Positions 35,223-45,018 of a stretch of 64,000 bases of DNA are shown in pieces. How positions within the stretch are numbered: the first letter of the stretch is position 1; each line of letters opens with the position of its first letter. The translations under genes were made by a program, and so were the position numbers. Below the pieces are notes generated by a model that saw only the letters and a program-made list of their open reading frames with translations, did no database searches and was not told the origin of the DNA. Location of the stretch: positions 3,286,001 through 3,350,000 of the forward strand of contig NZ_CP029480.1 in the NCBI RefSeq assembly GCF_003258705.1, in the 5' to 3' direction. The stretch is from Arcticibacterium luteifluviistationis. Lineage in GTDB: Bacteria; Bacteroidota; Bacteroidia; Cytophagales; Spirosomataceae.

Positions 35223-36892
35223 TCCTCTTCTTTAATTTCTTTTATGGCTGCCAAAACCTTCTCCTTCTCATAGCCAGTGGCTATTTCTTTTGTCAATGCC
35301 TTATTATAATATGCCAAAGCTCTTTCTCCCTCCCCTCTTTTATTTAAGTAATCTGCTATTAAAATATAGGTGTCAAAATACTCTGGATTACTCGCTTCTA
35401 AAGTCCTAATCTCTTCTTCTGATATGTCAGTTCCGCTTTGCACTTTAGCCTTTAGCTTTTTGAAGGTTATAAAGTTTTGATAATCTTTTGACTTCAAAAA
35501 TGGGTCTTCCGCAATATTCAGGGGCCTTTCATAAAGCTCAACTTTAGTTTTCAATGTATCTGCTAAAGCAAAAATCTTATTTAAATCATAACAAACGAAT
35601 TCACCTAATTGATAAGGATTAGTAGAAACCCAAACCTGTAATTTCTCTGGCTTAAAAACTATCCCATGATGAGCTATTAACTGATTAATAGCCATTTCAT
35701 TCCCCATACCTACATTCTTACCATGAAGTCCATTTTGATTCCGCAGTATATCTACGGCGTCTTTTACGGTTAATTTGGGTTTCTCATTGACCAGCTCTGT
35801 CATCAGTTCAAACCTGTATGCCGATGAACTTTGCTTTAAATTATTAAGATTAATTTCATCGTTCTTAAAAACTTCCCCTTGAAAGTGGTTAGAACATATT
35901 TGATAATCATTTTGTGTGCCTTCAAACAAATCTGTCTTTGTGGGACTTACCTCTATTATTGCAGTTTTTCCATCTTCAGATGAGCCTATCAACAGTGATT
36001 CTGACACAAATACCTTCCTCTTTTTAGCTATAACATAGGCCTCCTCTATATTCTTGGCATATTGTAATATTTCTCTTGCTACTAAAGAAATTGGCGTAGC
36101 CGCAGTAGTAGGTATTTCAGATTCAGAAGCATTCAAGGTAACCGTTAAACCCTTCTCATTCATTCCTGAAACCGCACCTATCATTCCCGCCCATGAAACC
36201 ATCATGAGTTTGTATCCCTCATCTGGATTGACGAAGTTTATTACCTTGTTTTTGGCGAACTCATCACCCACGAAAAAGTCAAAATTTCGTCCAATCAATA
36301 ATGTGCTATCTGCTGTTCTATCTCCCCATGCCGCAAAAGAGGTACAACCCACCTTAAAGTTTTTGCCCTGCAAAGCATGGCCAATATCATGTGCAGCATG
36401 ATAGTTTAACATTCTATGGTATTTTGGAGCTATATAATCGTATTCGTCAGAAGCAAAAAGCGACTCTCCGTATATCTCCTCTTGATACTCCTGCGTAATA
36501 TGATGATCAAGGTCTTTATTAAAGTAAGCTATGAAATACTTCATTTGACGCAGCAAAAATTGAGACGGAATCATTTTATATATCTGATTCACAAAAGCCT
36601 CTTCTTGCTGAGCTGCTAACTCTTTCTGGAGCTTACCCTCCATTACACCACGCTCAAATCCACCACCTTTTACATACAGTTCCCAAAGTCCTGTATCACT
36701 TTTTTTAAGCCAATTATCGCCTATTTTATAAAAATCGGTATCAATCTCTTCTCTTTCTTGTTCCAGATAATTGGCAAAATCAGGCTGTGGCTCCTCTATT
36801 TTGACATAAAAATAAAAGCAGGCTACAAGCAGTACCATTAGTGCAACTATCCCTCCTGTAATGTATCCCGCTATTTTCACGAATCTATTCAT
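35219..36892 (-). CDS. C45-family autoproteolytic acyltransferase/hydrolase
   Basis: A 557-aa Ntn-hydrolase of the acyl-CoA:6-aminopenicillanate acyltransferase type. A membrane anchor is at residues 8-32. The self-cleavage site and nucleophile is Cys183 in VGCTSFAAWG, followed by LLIGRNFDF, both typical of the family. A short TPR-like end covers residues 500-557. Family members hydrolyse or transfer acyl groups on amides. In this operon it could act on an envelope-bound pigment intermediate, but no substrate is known. It overlaps its neighbours by four bases on each side. Confidence 0.85.
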   Translation of the reverse strand: MNRFVKIAGYITGGIVALMVLLVACFYFYVKIEEPQPDFANYLEQEREEIDTDFYKIGDNWLKKSDTGLWELYVKGGGFERGVMEGKLQKELAAQQEEAFVNQIYKMIPSQFLLRQMKYFIAYFNKDLDHHITQEYQEEIYGESLFASDEYDYIAPKYHRMLNYHAAHDIGHALQGKNFKVGCTSFAAWGDRTADSTLLIGRNFDFFVGDEFAKNKVINFVNPDEGYKLMMVSWAGMIGAVSGMNEKGLTVTLNASESEIPTTAATPISLVAREILQYAKNIEEAYVIAKKRKVFVSESLLIGSSEDGKTAIIEVSPTKTDLFEGTQNDYQICSNHFQGEVFKNDEINLNNLKQSSSAYRFELMTELVNEKPKLTVKDAVDILRNQNGLHGKNVGMGNEMAINQLIAHHGIVFKPEKLQVWVSTNPYQLGEFVCYDLNKIFALADTLKTKVELYERPLNIAEDPFLKSKDYQNFITFKKLKAKVQSGTDISEEEIRTLEASNPEYFDTYILIADYLNKRGEGERALAYYNKALTKEIATGYEKEKVLAAIKEIKEEE

Positions 36893-38124
36893 TTCACAGA
36901 CTTATTTCTTATTTCTAAAAACGAGGATAAAGCTTTCAAACTTTTCTCTGGTCTCCTAACAAAAGGGTTTTCTGTATCCCAAACGTAACCCGCCAATACA
37001 GAACATATTTGACGCTTGATACCTAAATCAGGCTTTGGGGCAAAGAAAATATGCTGCAAGTCTCCACTATACCAAGCTTCCACATAGGTTTTAAAAACTT
37101 CAATCCCTTTTCTCATATAGACACTATAGTCTTCCTCCCAGTCTACTTTTTTACCTTCTAAAAAATCAGCTACCAAGTCTCCTGCTAAATGACCAGATTC
37201 TACTGCAAATGTCACTCCCGATGAAAATATAGGGTCTAAAAATTCCGTGGCATTACCTACTAAAACAACACCTTCACCATAAAGTTTTTTACAGGAAACG
37301 GCATATCCGCCTAATTTCTTAGGTTCAAAAACCAAATCTGCCTCACCAAACCGTGCCTTCAAAAAATCATTGCTTTCAATAATTTCACGAAACTGACTTA
37401 AGGGAGCCTCTGAAAATGAATTAAAGTATTCAGCATCTGAAACTATACCTAACGACGTAGTACCATCTGAAAACGGAATTATCCACGCCCAGGTATTTTC
37501 TTTTATAATTAAGGCTATGATTCTACTGTCGTCTGTTCGTTTTTCATCTTTTAGGTGGGAAAATACGGTTTGCTTAGGAGAAAGTGATGAAGCTTGTTCT
37601 AAGTCAAACATCCTTGGAATAACACGTCCATATCCGCTAGCATCTACTATAAACTTAGCCGAAACCTCCGAAGTAGTTCCGTCATTTGAAACAATGGTAG
37701 TTATAGAATCTGTACCTGAAAACTCAATTTGTGTAACGGTCGTTTCAAAAAGTAGATTAACTCCTTTTCTAAAAATATCGTCGGCCAGAGCTTTATCAAA
37801 GTCGGCTCTCTTCACTTGCCAAGTCCAATCCCAACCTTCCGAAAACTTTTCACTAAAATCAAATTCGCACACCTCATTCCCATGAATAAACAAGGCTCCC
37901 CTCTTCTCCTGAAAACCCATGTCCTTTATTGCCTCTAAAAGTCCTGCATCTTCTAAATGTCCCATTACCCTAGGTAGCAAACTCTCACCAATCACAAAAC
38001 GAGGAAACTTCTGTTTTTCTACCACAGTAACATCAAAACCACGTTTTTTAAGAAAAGCTGCAGCCAAACAGCCTGCTGGCCCTGCTCCAATCACCAAAAC
38101 ATCGGTTTGGATTCTACTTAGCAT
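36889..38124 (-). CDS. FAD-dependent oxidoreductase, flavin halogenase-like
   Basis: A 411-aa flavoprotein. The FAD-binding GxGxxG motif is at residues 13-18 (GAGPAG), and FPRFVIGESLLPR (40-52) is the loop typical of the halogenase/hydroxylase group. The halogenase signature WxWxIP is present as W212-A-W214-I-I-P217, and Lys74 in GFQEKRGALF is a candidate for the catalytic lysine. Flexirubins are known that carry chlorine on the aryl head, so ring chlorination or hydroxylation is the likely role. Sequence alone does not settle which. Overlaps both neighbours. Confidence 0.82.
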   Translation of the reverse strand: MLSRIQTDVLVIGAGPAGCLAAAFLKKRGFDVTVVEKQKFPRFVIGESLLPRVMGHLEDAGLLEAIKDMGFQEKRGALFIHGNEVCEFDFSEKFSEGWDWTWQVKRADFDKALADDIFRKGVNLLFETTVTQIEFSGTDSITTIVSNDGTTSEVSAKFIVDASGYGRVIPRMFDLEQASSLSPKQTVFSHLKDEKRTDDSRIIALIIKENTWAWIIPFSDGTTSLGIVSDAEYFNSFSEAPLSQFREIIESNDFLKARFGEADLVFEPKKLGGYAVSCKKLYGEGVVLVGNATEFLDPIFSSGVTFAVESGHLAGDLVADFLEGKKVDWEEDYSVYMRKGIEVFKTYVEAWYSGDLQHIFFAPKPDLGIKRQICSVLAGYVWDTENPFVRRPEKSLKALSSFLEIRNKSVK

Positions 38125-39635
38125 TGGTTGATTTTCTTAATCAAATAGTCCTGCCCTAAAATAGCTTCACAGGTTCTTACAGCTCCAACAGTAACACCTA
38201 GTATACCGTGCATATTTAAGTTTTGACCTGTAAAAAACAGGTTTGGTATTTTGGTAGTAGGAGAAATAAACGTTTTCAATGGCTCATTATAATCCTTAGA
38301 GATACCATAAAGGCTTCCGTCATCTGTTCCTATATAATCTCTGTAGGTCAGTGGCGTTCCTGCTGTAAATGATTTCACGCAATTTCTAAGCTCAGGAATT
38401 CTTTTGTAAATCACATCTAAGAGCTTCTCTGCCCTTTGTTTTTTAAAGTCTTCGTAGCCTTGCCCTCTACTTTCTCGGGCATGAGGTATGGTGCTAAAAG
38501 TATCTTGCCACTGTGCCACCTCCTCAAATTTCATATAACTCAGCACCGTCAAACTATCAGCGTATTCTGTAGGTTTTGAAGACCTTGGCACAAACACACA
38601 GTAAGAGTCGGGCCACATTTCTCCCTTTACATTCACACTATGCCATACATCTTCTCTTGAGAAATGATAGTAGTTATAATTCTTATACTTGAAAGTGCCC
38701 GGTTTAAGCACCACATCTAAAACAAAAGCTGAAGATGAATTTTTCAGATTTTCAACCCTTCCTCTATAAGCTTTTTTTATGCGATTAGACACCAGCATCT
38801 TCATGGTATTAGCTGGGTGAATATTGGATATAAAGTTTTCCCCTTCCACCTTTTCTCCATCAGCTAAGAGCACATATTGCACTTTGCCATCTTTCTCTAC
38901 TATCTCCACCACCTCAGCATAGTTTCTAACCACACCTCCGAGTTTCTTGACATTTTTGGTCAAATGACGCTCAATTTGTGAGCCACCATCTATACATTTA
39001 TAAGAGCTTTCTATATAAGTGTTTACCACCAAAGCATGTACGTAAAGAGGTGTTTTCTCGCCATCTCCTGCATAGAGTGGATTTGAACCTGCCAACACCA
39101 TTTGAAGCTTTTTATTTTCAGTAATTGACGCTATAAAGTCCTTAGCATTTACATCTAAATACTTAACCCCTAAGCCTCCATCCGTGTTTGCCTCTCTAAG
39201 CCTGTACATTGGAAAATAATCACAGACCTCCCTGATTTTCTCGGCATAAAGCTCTATAGCACCCCTTTCTTCAGGAAAGTCTACAGCTAGCTGCTCCACA
39301 AAGTTCTCATATCCCTGAGCATGTTTATACTCCTTAGGGTCATTATCAAACGAGATTCTGTCAAAACCATTCTCATCCATCTTATGGAGATTTAGCTTAT
39401 CCATTATCTCAAAATACTTGAAAAACTGATTAAGGTTTTGCCCTGCTTCTAGTCCTCCTAAATAATGAACACCCGTATCAAAAATAGCTTTGTCTCTTAC
39501 AAATATCTGTAGGCTACCGCCTAATTGACGGTTCTTTTCTAAAACACAAACACTGAAACCTTCTTTGCTTAAAATATAGGCACACTCCAAGCCACCCAAA
39601 CCACTTCCTATGATTACGTAATCAAATTTTGCCAT
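38118..39635 (-). CDS. phytoene-desaturase-like NAD(P)/FAD oxidoreductase
   Basis: The 505-aa flavoprotein has an N-terminal dinucleotide-binding motif IIGSGLGGLECAYILSKEGF (residues 7-26) and the layout of the CrtI/retinol-saturase group, ending FFTGQNLNMHGILGVTVGAV. Within the aryl polyene operon it more likely oxidises or reduces the polyene or an aryl precursor than a carotenoid, as no phytoene synthase is present here. Its ATG overlaps the upstream stop by one base (TAATG). Confidence 0.83.
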   Translation of the reverse strand: MAKFDYVIIGSGLGGLECAYILSKEGFSVCVLEKNRQLGGSLQIFVRDKAIFDTGVHYLGGLEAGQNLNQFFKYFEIMDKLNLHKMDENGFDRISFDNDPKEYKHAQGYENFVEQLAVDFPEERGAIELYAEKIREVCDYFPMYRLREANTDGGLGVKYLDVNAKDFIASITENKKLQMVLAGSNPLYAGDGEKTPLYVHALVVNTYIESSYKCIDGGSQIERHLTKNVKKLGGVVRNYAEVVEIVEKDGKVQYVLLADGEKVEGENFISNIHPANTMKMLVSNRIKKAYRGRVENLKNSSSAFVLDVVLKPGTFKYKNYNYYHFSREDVWHSVNVKGEMWPDSYCVFVPRSSKPTEYADSLTVLSYMKFEEVAQWQDTFSTIPHARESRGQGYEDFKKQRAEKLLDVIYKRIPELRNCVKSFTAGTPLTYRDYIGTDDGSLYGISKDYNEPLKTFISPTTKIPNLFFTGQNLNMHGILGVTVGAVRTCEAILGQDYLIKKINQC

Positions 39636-42600
39636 TATTTTCTCAGCACGTAAATCACGTTAGAGGTTCTTTTGGTATTATCAATTCTCTCAATGCTGAG
39701 CTTGTGTTTTGCAGCTATTTTCTCAATAAACTTTCCAGACAAAAACTCTAGTTCGTTTTTAGTCTTATTGAAACCAAACTTGGTCGAGAAAAACTCAGTC
39801 AATTGTGTTCCTTTATGTCTTTCTTGGAGGTCGCTATCGCCATCTCTTATCAATATTAGACCATTTGGATTCAAGTTTTCAATAGTCTTTTCTAGAAGCT
39901 TTTCTTGCTCTACAGATGGCAAGTAATGTAAGATATCACTTAGAACGAAAGCATCACTTTTTTGTAAATTGCTGGTGGTAGCGTCAGCTGCTTCAAATGT
40001 TACCTTATCCGTTTTAGAGAAACAATTATTGGCAACTTCAATTTTATTTTCGTCATAATCAGTAGCATAAATCACACGTTCACTGCTCCTAAAACCTAGC
40101 ATAAGTGGTAAGAAACCGTAGCCACAGCCTATGTCCGAAATCACCCCTTTCTTAGGTAAAATTTCATCAAAAAGCTTATAACTATCTTCTAATCTCACTT
40201 TAATTTTCATGTACCATTCTAAAACGGGCCCTTTGTAAATGTAGTTGGTTCGGAGTCTGTCAAAGAAATAATCGACGGTTTCTCTTTCCGCTCTTAAGGT
40301 AGCGTATTCTTCTTTAAAATAGGCACTTATGAGTTTTGTTCTTTGACCGTAACCTTTTCCGAAGTGTTCATCATCAGGGCTTATTCTTGGTAAATACTTC
40401 ACCGTAATTTCACCAGGTTTTAGCAAGAAATTGTCTTCTCTCCCTTGAACGTAGGCTGTTCCATGAAAAATGATTGGAAGAATGTCTAACTCTAATTTCT
40501 CTGCCAAGAAAAAAGCACCCTTATGAAACCTTCTTAATTTTTCTGAAGGCGACCTAGAGCCTTCTGGAAAAATAGCAATGGAATAGCCCTCGGCTATCAA
40601 TTCACGAATTTGAACTAGGTTTTCGTCATATCCAGCTTCCTTCGGAATGAAACCACCCATTCTAACAATTGGCCCCATGAATGTATTATTCCAAACCCAG
40701 TCATTCACCATCAAAATAAGCTTTGGACTTAAAGACTGCATAAGCAAAGAGTCAATTACCGAATGATGATTTGTAATCACCATGGCTGGCTTTTCAAAGT
40801 CCTCGTTAAGAGGATTGACCTTGCGTTTAGCCACATGCGTATTGACATAAATCATGGACTTTGCTCCTAAACTTCTGACTCTATGAAACCAGTTTTTCCT
40901 TGTTTTTAAGGATAGCGGCAATAGTTTCAAAATTATCAGACCAAAGGTCATCACTATAAAACATCCTATTGCAAAATAGACAAACGCAAAAATGGAACGT
41001 ATAAGCCCCATTACGGTCAAAGGAACTCGTTTCTTGTTCGCTCTTTTAGTAATCATAAAATTATAAAGAGCGGGCTGAATGGTGTTGGAAACCAACAACA
41101 CCGAAAACATTCCAATAACAGCAATTAAACCAATAGATTTTAAAGCAGGATGCTGAGCAAAAGCCAAAACACCAATACCTATAATGGTAGTAAATGCGGA
41201 TAAAAAAATCGAAGACTTATAATTAGACAAGTTCTTCTTTCCTGTTTTGTACTCATTACTGAGGGCATCGGTAATAAAGATGCTGTAGTCATCACCCAGG
41301 CCGAATATAAAAGTTGAAATGATAATATTGATAATATTAAACTTCAACCCAAAAAGTCCCATAAGGCCTAAAATAATAAGCCAGCTCATTATCATAGGAA
41401 TATACGTTATGAGAGCCAATTCCAAACGGCCATAGGAAATCAAAAGGAAAACAAAAACCAGAATGGATGAAATACCCAAAATGAGATTAAAGTTGTTTTT
41501 GATGCTCAGCACAAAGCTATTTGTCAAATACTTCTTACTGAAAATATCAATATCGGCATTACCTTCAAAAGCGTCTATTATCTCCTTTTCATACGCCAAA
41601 GGTGCCTTAATAGTAGTAATGACAGTATTTCCATTTGATATAAAATTCGCTAAAACTCCCTTTCCTGATTCGCCATATGTGGCCTCATCAATTGGCTTAA
41701 TCTCTTTCTCTAGAAGAGCATAAAAGTCACTAAAAGCATCTGCTTTAAATTTATATTTGGCCCCTTCGGTCAATAAGTTCTGTTTTACACTCGCTTTCTT
41801 CTCCTCTGTCCAGAACGTATTCCATCTGTCAATACGCTTATTTTGCTCAGTTTTTGAAAGCAAAAGAGCATCGACATCGGTGTATCGGCTTATCTTCCCT
41901 TCTTTTTTTAGCTGTTCTAATAGAGGTATGCTGGCCTCCGTGTGGAACAAAGCTTCATCAAGATTATCGGCTTTAGCTACTAAATATACTGTAGCTGTAC
42001 CATAATCATGGCTCAGGGTACTAAGATGTTTTTCAGCATTTTTAGTTTCTTCAGACATGTAGTTCATCTTCATCATGTCCGACTCAAAAGCCACCTTCTT
42101 TGAAGTAAAAATGGAAACAAATGCCAGAATCAAAATAAAAGCAATAAGCCATTTATTCTTTTCAAAACGATATCTACCAATCTTTGTAATAAAATTCTCC
42201 TTTAACTCAAAGACCTCATCTCGCTTATACTCTTTGAGCAAATGCGGATATAATACTAAAATAAACAAGGCCGTACCGCCCAAGGTCAAGGCTGCAAAAA
42301 TCCCAAAATCTTGGAGAGCTTCAGAATCAACAAAAAGTAAGCTCAGAAAAGCTCCAATGGTGGTAAAGCCTCCAAGAGTGAGCGGAAAAGCTAAGTCTTT
42401 AATAGTAGCTACTGCTGAATTAGTATGCTTAAAATGGGCGTAAAAATGAATAGCAAAATCAACTGAAATACCTAATACCACAGACCCCGCCCCAATGGCT
42501 ATTACAGAAACGCTTTCTCTTATTAAGTAAAGTATTCCCACCGAGAAAAGAACGCCGAAAAGTACTGGAATAAAAATCACGAAGAAAGAACTCCACCTTT

Positions 42601-43483
42601 TGAAGAAATAAGTAATAAGAATAAAAAGAGCAATTATAGTGATGCTCAAAGTAATAACGATGTCTTGTTTTATTCTACTAGCATTTCCGGTAGCTACTAC
42701 CGATGCTCCAAAGTATTCAGTTTTTATTTCTTCATCATTATTTTGACTTTTAGCGTAAGCAATCGCCTCATCAATATGTTCTATTAGTTTTTTATTCTCC
42801 GCCGTTTTTTGAGAAAGCACTGCCGGCTTTATGAAACAAAGCAGGTTTCTTTTGTCTTTAGTAAAAACAAAACCCTCATCTAGTTCAAAATTATCCTCTA
42901 CTTGAAGAGACGCCAACTTTTGTAATACTGGCCCAGAAATACCAAGTGGGTCTTTTAGTATATTCTGTTTCAAAGCCATTCCTGATGGCGACATCAAGTT
43001 CCTAAAATTATTGGCCATTCCATTTTCTATGGCCGTAGGGCTTATTTTTTCTGCTAAGTTTTCATAATCACTTTCCTCTAAGAAAACTGGGAGATTTTCA
43101 AGATAAATGTCGTTAACAGTTAAAAGAGCCTCGTCTTCCATTTGTAAGGAGACATCTGAAATTAAATGTTCAGAAGAGTCTAGTGCCAAAAGCTTTGCCA
43201 TAAAAACTTCGGCATATTCTTTTAAAACATACTCTTTCTCACTTACCGTACTGTCAGCAAAGAAAATATTGACTGCTATATTATCTAGGCTTTTGAGACT
43301 TTTTAGCGTCTCATTGATTGTTCTGACCTTGCCCGTAGAAGGCATCATCTTGGTAATATCCTCTTCAAGCTCTATTTGCGATGCATTATATCCCAAGAAA
43401 ACCACCAAAACGCCGAAAATCCCAAACAAGAAGGCTCTGCGTTTTTGAAAATACCTATATAGAGATGTGAAAAATAAACTCAT
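39635..43483 (-). CDS. three-part fusion: MMPL/RND exporter, PlsC-type acyltransferase, SAM methyltransferase
   Basis: The 1282-aa protein has three parts. Residues 1-800 form an RND/MMPL-type exporter with two sets of membrane helices (first helix 15-32, then about 275-410; second half about 440-800) and GSVVLGISVDFAIHFYAHF. A lysophospholipid acyltransferase domain follows, with NHHSVIDSLL near 905 and FPEGSRSP near 970. The C-terminal class I methyltransferase spans about 1095-1282, with DIGCGYG near 1115. The same fusion is known from other flexirubin clusters. Expected work: carry the pigment across the inner membrane and possibly acylate and methylate it on the cytoplasmic side. Confidence 0.9.
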   Translation of the reverse strand: MSLFFTSLYRYFQKRRAFLFGIFGVLVVFLGYNASQIELEEDITKMMPSTGKVRTINETLKSLKSLDNIAVNIFFADSTVSEKEYVLKEYAEVFMAKLLALDSSEHLISDVSLQMEDEALLTVNDIYLENLPVFLEESDYENLAEKISPTAIENGMANNFRNLMSPSGMALKQNILKDPLGISGPVLQKLASLQVEDNFELDEGFVFTKDKRNLLCFIKPAVLSQKTAENKKLIEHIDEAIAYAKSQNNDEEIKTEYFGASVVATGNASRIKQDIVITLSITIIALFILITYFFKRWSSFFVIFIPVLFGVLFSVGILYLIRESVSVIAIGAGSVVLGISVDFAIHFYAHFKHTNSAVATIKDLAFPLTLGGFTTIGAFLSLLFVDSEALQDFGIFAALTLGGTALFILVLYPHLLKEYKRDEVFELKENFITKIGRYRFEKNKWLIAFILILAFVSIFTSKKVAFESDMMKMNYMSEETKNAEKHLSTLSHDYGTATVYLVAKADNLDEALFHTEASIPLLEQLKKEGKISRYTDVDALLLSKTEQNKRIDRWNTFWTEEKKASVKQNLLTEGAKYKFKADAFSDFYALLEKEIKPIDEATYGESGKGVLANFISNGNTVITTIKAPLAYEKEIIDAFEGNADIDIFSKKYLTNSFVLSIKNNFNLILGISSILVFVFLLISYGRLELALITYIPMIMSWLIILGLMGLFGLKFNIINIIISTFIFGLGDDYSIFITDALSNEYKTGKKNLSNYKSSIFLSAFTTIIGIGVLAFAQHPALKSIGLIAVIGMFSVLLVSNTIQPALYNFMITKRANKKRVPLTVMGLIRSIFAFVYFAIGCFIVMTFGLIILKLLPLSLKTRKNWFHRVRSLGAKSMIYVNTHVAKRKVNPLNEDFEKPAMVITNHHSVIDSLLMQSLSPKLILMVNDWVWNNTFMGPIVRMGGFIPKEAGYDENLVQIRELIAEGYSIAIFPEGSRSPSEKLRRFHKGAFFLAEKLELDILPIIFHGTAYVQGREDNFLLKPGEITVKYLPRISPDDEHFGKGYGQRTKLISAYFKEEYATLRAERETVDYFFDRLRTNYIYKGPVLEWYMKIKVRLEDSYKLFDEILPKKGVISDIGCGYGFLPLMLGFRSSERVIYATDYDENKIEVANNCFSKTDKVTFEAADATTSNLQKSDAFVLSDILHYLPSVEQEKLLEKTIENLNPNGLILIRDGDSDLQERHKGTQLTEFFSTKFGFNKTKNELEFLSGKFIEKIAAKHKLSIERIDNTKRTSNVIYVLRK

Positions 43484-43489
43484 GCTGTA

Positions 43490-44656
43490 TTAAGACTTAA
43501 TTGCCCTATTCACCTTAACAGAAATAAACGTAACTGTTCCCAATAAAATCGCCATCACACCAGCGAACACAAAACTACCTAAGATATAGGCTGGGAGCTG
43601 TTGTTTGACCACTTCCAAGCTTAATTCAGTTGGAAACACAGATGCATTTTGATTCAATAAGATTTGTCCAATTTTTAAGCTTCCTAATAAAATGAAGGGG
43701 ATAAACGGAGGGAAACTAATATTTGCCGCTATGATAACAATAGCTTTATTAAGCTTTAATAAATGCGATAGGAAAATAGCAGTCATTAGTTGATATCCCC
43801 AAATAGGAATAATGCCCATAAAAACACCAAAAGCTACACTAAATGCTTTTCGTGAGGCTGATTCTTCTCTGTTTAACAAGCTCTCCTTAATGAACTTACT
43901 TATAGTTTCTCTATTAAGGTTTTTAAAAAAACGTACTGGGATATACCAAAGAAAAGCCAGCGTTACCAAATAAGTATTGAGTACACTTATTCTAAAGAAG
44001 TCTTTAAAAGGTCTAAAATGAGAAACACGCTCATCACCTTTGGCATAAAAAACTTTGATAGGAACGGGTAAAACAGGCACTTTCTTCCAAGCCATTTTCA
44101 CCATAATTTCAATTTCAAACTCGTACTTGGTGGTAAAAAGCTTCATTCCCTCCAGCTCTTTAAGTGGATATAACCTGAAACCTGACTGTGTATCTGGCAA
44201 ATCAATACCTGTTTCGAGATTAAACCAGAAATTGGAAAACTTGTTTCCAAAGGTATTTTTCTGAGGCATATTTTCCTCTTGCAAATTCCTTGCTCCCACC
44301 AGCATCGCATTAGGATGCTCTTCAATAGCCTCTAAAAAACGAGGAATATCATCAGCAAAATGCTGCCCATCAGAATCTATAGAAATGGCATATTTAAAAC
44401 CTCTCTCTTTTGCTCTTAACAAACCCGTTTTTAGAGCAAAGCCCTTGCCTTTGTTTGGACTGTATGAAATATTCTCTATCTCCGAAAATTCTTCTAAAAT
44501 AGCTTCTGTGCTATCTGTAGAGCCATCATTTATGACAATAATATTCGAGGTGTATAGCGAAACGTCTTGAATAACAGCGGCAAGCGTTTTCTCGTTATTA
44601 TATGTTGGAATCAACACACAACAAGACAGTTCCTCCATTTTTAAAGTATAACTCAC
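43490..44656 (-). CDS. glycosyltransferase family 2 fused to DUF2062 membrane domain
   Basis: The 388-aa protein has an N-terminal GT2 domain (residues 10-235) with LIPTYNNEKTLAAVIQDV, VINDGSTD and the DxD-type SIDSDGQHFADD. A C-terminal DUF2062 segment (about 250-385) with hydrophobic helices follows. Such fusions are common in flexirubin clusters; a sugar or lipid transfer to the pigment or its carrier is possible but unproven. A second ATG six codons in (44638) is an alternative start. It overlaps the dehydratase stop by four bases. Confidence 0.85.
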   Translation of the reverse strand: MSYTLKMEELSCCVLIPTYNNEKTLAAVIQDVSLYTSNIIVINDGSTDSTEAILEEFSEIENISYSPNKGKGFALKTGLLRAKERGFKYAISIDSDGQHFADDIPRFLEAIEEHPNAMLVGARNLQEENMPQKNTFGNKFSNFWFNLETGIDLPDTQSGFRLYPLKELEGMKLFTTKYEFEIEIMVKMAWKKVPVLPVPIKVFYAKGDERVSHFRPFKDFFRISVLNTYLVTLAFLWYIPVRFFKNLNRETISKFIKESLLNREESASRKAFSVAFGVFMGIIPIWGYQLMTAIFLSHLLKLNKAIVIIAANISFPPFIPFILLGSLKIGQILLNQNASVFPTELSLEVVKQQLPAYILGSFVFAGVMAILLGTVTFISVKVNRAIKS

Positions 44657-45018
44657 TTTAGGGAATAGGTACTTTTGGTTGAAAAAAACTTTGTGCCGTT
44701 TGCACTTAAAGTACCACTAGCTTTCAGTGAACCATCTTCTTGGCTGCTATACTTTAGTTCAAAACTTAAAAGAGCATTTTCCAGCGGATTAAGCACCGAC
44801 ATGAATTTTAAGTTAACATCTTTGACCAATTGTAATTTAGTCTCTGTCAAAACCTCCAACACCTCTTTAAACATTTGCACTTGACATACGCCAGGCACCA
44901 CGGGCATATCCGGAAAATGCCCTTTATAAATATCGTGGTTAGGGTTTAATTCAATATCCACTACAGTGGTTTCACCCTTTCCGATGTTCTTAATTTGAAA
45001 AAAGCTATCTAAAAGCAT
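44653..45018 (-). CDS. 3-hydroxyacyl-ACP dehydratase-like hotdog protein (FabZ/ApeI-like)
   Basis: A 121-aa single hotdog domain with the FabA/FabZ catalytic helix signature HDIYKGHFPDMPVVPGVCQ; His34 is the expected catalytic residue. In aryl polyene systems such a protein removes water from 3-hydroxyacyl-ACP to make each double bond. It starts directly after the upstream lipoprotein gene's stop and overlaps the next gene by four bases. Confidence 0.83.
   Translation of the reverse strand: MLLDSFFQIKNIGKGETTVVDIELNPNHDIYKGHFPDMPVVPGVCQVQMFKEVLEVLTETKLQLVKDVNLKFMSVLNPLENALLSFELKYSSQEDGSLKASGTLSANGTKFFSTKSTYSLK

Noticed and set aside
38118-39635. Carotenoid phytoene desaturase
   Set aside because: The fold fits CrtI, but no phytoene synthase or other carotenoid gene is in the window, and the operon is an aryl polyene one.
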